Position numbers and translations under genes: made by a program. Shown here in pieces: positions 14,119 to 15,583 of a stretch of 15,583 nucleotides of DNA (positions within the stretch are counted from its first letter, which is position 1; every line of letters begins with the position of its first letter). The DNA is from an uncultured Clostridia bacterium (GTDB lineage Bacteria; Bacillota; Clostridia; Peptostreptococcales; Acidaminobacteraceae). A model generated the notes under the pieces. That model saw only the letters and a list, made by a program, of their open reading frames with translations. It was not told the origin of the DNA and did not search any database. The stretch lies in NCBI GenBank assembly GCA_937880545.1, contig CALFKA010000068.1, forward strand, positions 1-15,583. The letters run 5' to 3'.

Positions 14119-14147
14119 TTGAACCCTCCCGACAAAACACATAGAAA
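14119..14147 (+). promoter_or_regulatory. Weak candidate promoter for the peptidase gene
   Basis: TTGAAC (14119-14124) and TAGAAA (14142-14147) are 17 bases apart, each matching four of six consensus bases. They lie in the 72-base gap between the pseudouridine synthase and the peptidase. No terminator was seen in this gap, so read-through is equally possible. Confidence 0.3.
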
Positions 14148-14177
14148 AGCGGAATAAAAGAAAAGAATGGAGAGAAG

Positions 14178-15509
14178 ATGCTGAAAAGAAACGAAGTGAA
14201 AACGGAACAAACATGGGATCTCACAAGTCTGTTCAACACAGAAGAAGAGTACGACAAAGCCCTCAAAAAATATGTCGAGGAAGCGGGAGCTTTTGCTTCC
14301 AAGTACAAGGGACAACTCCATCAGAGCGATGTATTGATAGAAGCTATGAAAGTCTATCGAGGGCTGCTGGAGCAAATCGGAAGACTCGCTGCCTATGTCA
14401 CTCTCCATATCAGCGCCGATCTGAATGATCCTGAGAACAATGAGCGAAGAAGCGGTTTTGTGGCGAGCGTCTCCGAAGTGCAGACAGCACTGAGCTTTTT
14501 GGAAAGCGAGATCAGCGGAGTGGACGACGAAACGCTCGAAGAGATCCGCCGCATCTCTCCTGAAAACAACCACTACCTGCTTCAAATTCAGAAAAAGAAA
14601 AAGTCGCGGCTGCATGAAAAGAGTGAAGAGACCATAGAGGCTCTCTCTCCTGTCATTCATGCCACGATGCCCCTATATAATAAACTCAAACTCGCAGATA
14701 TGGACTTTGGATCCTTCGAAGTCGATGGCAAGACTTATCCTCTGTCTTTTGTTCTCTTTGAAAATGAATACGATTATGAGCTTGATCATGACGTCCGAAG
14801 AAAAGCCTATGTACAGTTCTCGGAGACACTCAGTAAATATAAGCACAGCATGGCGTTTAACTACCAGACCCACATGACAAATGAAAAGATCATGGCAAGA
14901 CTTCGCAGCTATGACTCGAACATGTCCTACCTTCTCGATGAACAGGATGTCACCCGAGAGATGGATGATCGGCAGATCGATGTCATCATGAAAGAGCTTG
15001 CGCCTGCCATGAGGAAATATGCGGGACTCTTGCAGAAACGTCACGGTCTGGAGAAGATGACATTCAACGACTTAAAACTCGTGATCGACCCGGAATTTGA
15101 GCCCGCTGTCACGCAGGAAGAGTCCAAAAAATATCTCGTAGAGGGACTCGCGGTGCTGGGCGACGAATATATTGAGATGATTGAGCGCGCCTTTAAAGAG
15201 AGATGGATCGACTTTGCAGTAAATGAAGGCAAGGCAAGCGGTGCTTTCTGTCACAGCCCGTATGGAGCGCATCCCTTCATCCTCATCTCCTGGGCAGCAA
15301 AAATGCGGGAAGTCTTTGTGCTCGCCCACGAACTGGGTCATGCAGGCCACTTCTTCCGCTGCCACCAGAAGCAGAACATCACGGACTGCCGCCCCTCGAT
15401 GTACTTCATTGAAGCTCCTTCGACCTTCAACGAACTCCTTATGGCCAACCATCTTCTCTCCGTATCGGAGAGCAAGAGGATGCAGCGCTGGATCTACTCG
15501 ACAAAATAA
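14178..15509 (+). CDS. pepF: Oligoendopeptidase F, C-terminus missing at contig end
   Basis: An M3-family zinc peptidase that cuts short peptides in the cytoplasm. The ATG follows GGAGAG. Visible are the N-terminal 'WDLTSLFNTEEEYDKAL', the 'GAFCHSPYGAHPFILISW' substrate region (about 354-371), the zinc site HELGH (384-388) and the third ligand Glu412 in 'IEAPSTFNE'. The family is usually about 560-600 residues; here the frame stops at 443 with 'MQRWIYSTK' and TAA at 15507-15509. In relatives the conserved sequence continues through this point for well over 100 residues. The break lies only about 46 bases before sequencing adapter, so it is most likely an assembly or read-end error rather than a real truncation. 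I annotate it as partial, not as a pseudogene. Confidence 0.88.
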   Translation: MLKRNEVKTEQTWDLTSLFNTEEEYDKALKKYVEEAGAFASKYKGQLHQSDVLIEAMKVYRGLLEQIGRLAAYVTLHISADLNDPENNERRSGFVASVSEVQTALSFLESEISGVDDETLEEIRRISPENNHYLLQIQKKKKSRLHEKSEETIEALSPVIHATMPLYNKLKLADMDFGSFEVDGKTYPLSFVLFENEYDYELDHDVRRKAYVQFSETLSKYKHSMAFNYQTHMTNEKIMARLRSYDSNMSYLLDEQDVTREMDDRQIDVIMKELAPAMRKYAGLLQKRHGLEKMTFNDLKLVIDPEFEPAVTQEESKKYLVEGLAVLGDEYIEMIERAFKERWIDFAVNEGKASGAFCHSPYGAHPFILISWAAKMREVFVLAHELGHAGHFFRCHQKQNITDCRPSMYFIEAPSTFNELLMANHLLSVSESKRMQRWIYSTK

Positions 15510-15555
15510 TCGTTGGAAATGAAGTAAACTACAGCACTCACAGTGGAAACCCCGA

Positions 15556-15583
15556 AGATCGGAAGAGCACACGTCTGAACTCC
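15556..15583. other. Illumina TruSeq adapter contamination
   Basis: The last 28 bases, beginning AGATCGGAAGAGCACACGTC, match the start of the Illumina TruSeq read-through adapter without a mismatch. One translation gives 'DRKSTRLNS' and the other strand 'CSSDLR', both well-known contaminant peptides in databases. This is synthetic sequence left at a contig end, not genome. Confidence 0.96.

Noticed and set aside
13827..14660. 277-residue minus-strand open frame
   Set aside because: It is antisense to the pseudouridine synthase end and the peptidase start, both certain genes, and no start signal is seen.
15072..15572. 166-residue minus-strand open frame
   Set aside because: It begins inside the sequencing adapter and is antisense to the peptidase.
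1..15583. Mobile element, CRISPR array, toxin-antitoxin or other novel system
   Set aside because: All sizeable frames are housekeeping or conserved-unknown genes in a familiar order; no direct-repeat arrays, transposase motifs or tRNA-like sequences were seen.

Overview
This window is ordinary bacterial chromosome from a Gram-positive (Bacillota) genome of roughly balanced base composition. Every credible gene is on the + strand, genes are tightly packed, and most starts are preceded by an AGGAGG-like ribosome binding site. Gene content and order point to the Clostridia/Tissierellia side of the phylum: two-subunit iron-sulfur L-serine dehydratase, DUF951, rpsF-ssb-rpsR, and DUF2232-gdpP-rplI-dnaB. 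A Peptoniphilaceae-like anaerobe would fit, but that is inference and I cannot name a genus.

Layout. (1) 1-4653 is a compact run of seven genes with very short gaps or overlaps: the 3' part of a DUF5711-type protein, a CvpA-family membrane protein, a DUF951 zinc-ribbon-like small protein, a membrane-anchored protein ending in a zinc ribbon, a small ribonuclease-Z-like metallo-hydrolase, and sdaAB-sdaAA for serine deamination. A hairpin with a T-run sits between the third and fourth genes. (2) 4708-5790 is the rpsF-ssb-rpsR operon, with its own extended -10 promoter, a structured leader and a strong terminator. (3) 5848-13081 is a long operon: pncB (NAD salvage), DUF2232/YybS membrane protein, gdpP (cyclic-di-AMP phosphodiesterase), rplI, dnaB, a DUF937 protein with a glycine-rich tail, and an unrecognised 121-residue helical protein. 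A terminator inside the last codons of that final gene closes it. (4) 13125-15509 holds an RluA-family pseudouridine synthase and a truncated oligoendopeptidase F.

The last 28 bases (15556-15583) match the start of the Illumina TruSeq read-through adapter. The right edge is therefore a contig end carrying synthetic sequence, and the peptidase frame breaks just before it. The minus-strand frame at that end and the apparent stop in the peptidase should not be read as biology.

I found no undescribed defence, mobile or biosynthetic system, no CRISPR array, no insertion sequence and no RNA gene. The points worth a second look are modest: adapter contamination, a likely non-canonical CTG start for gdpP, a possible S6:S18 autoregulatory leader, a palindrome over the -35 region of the pncB promoter, coupling of pncB to the gdpP operon, and three poorly characterised proteins.
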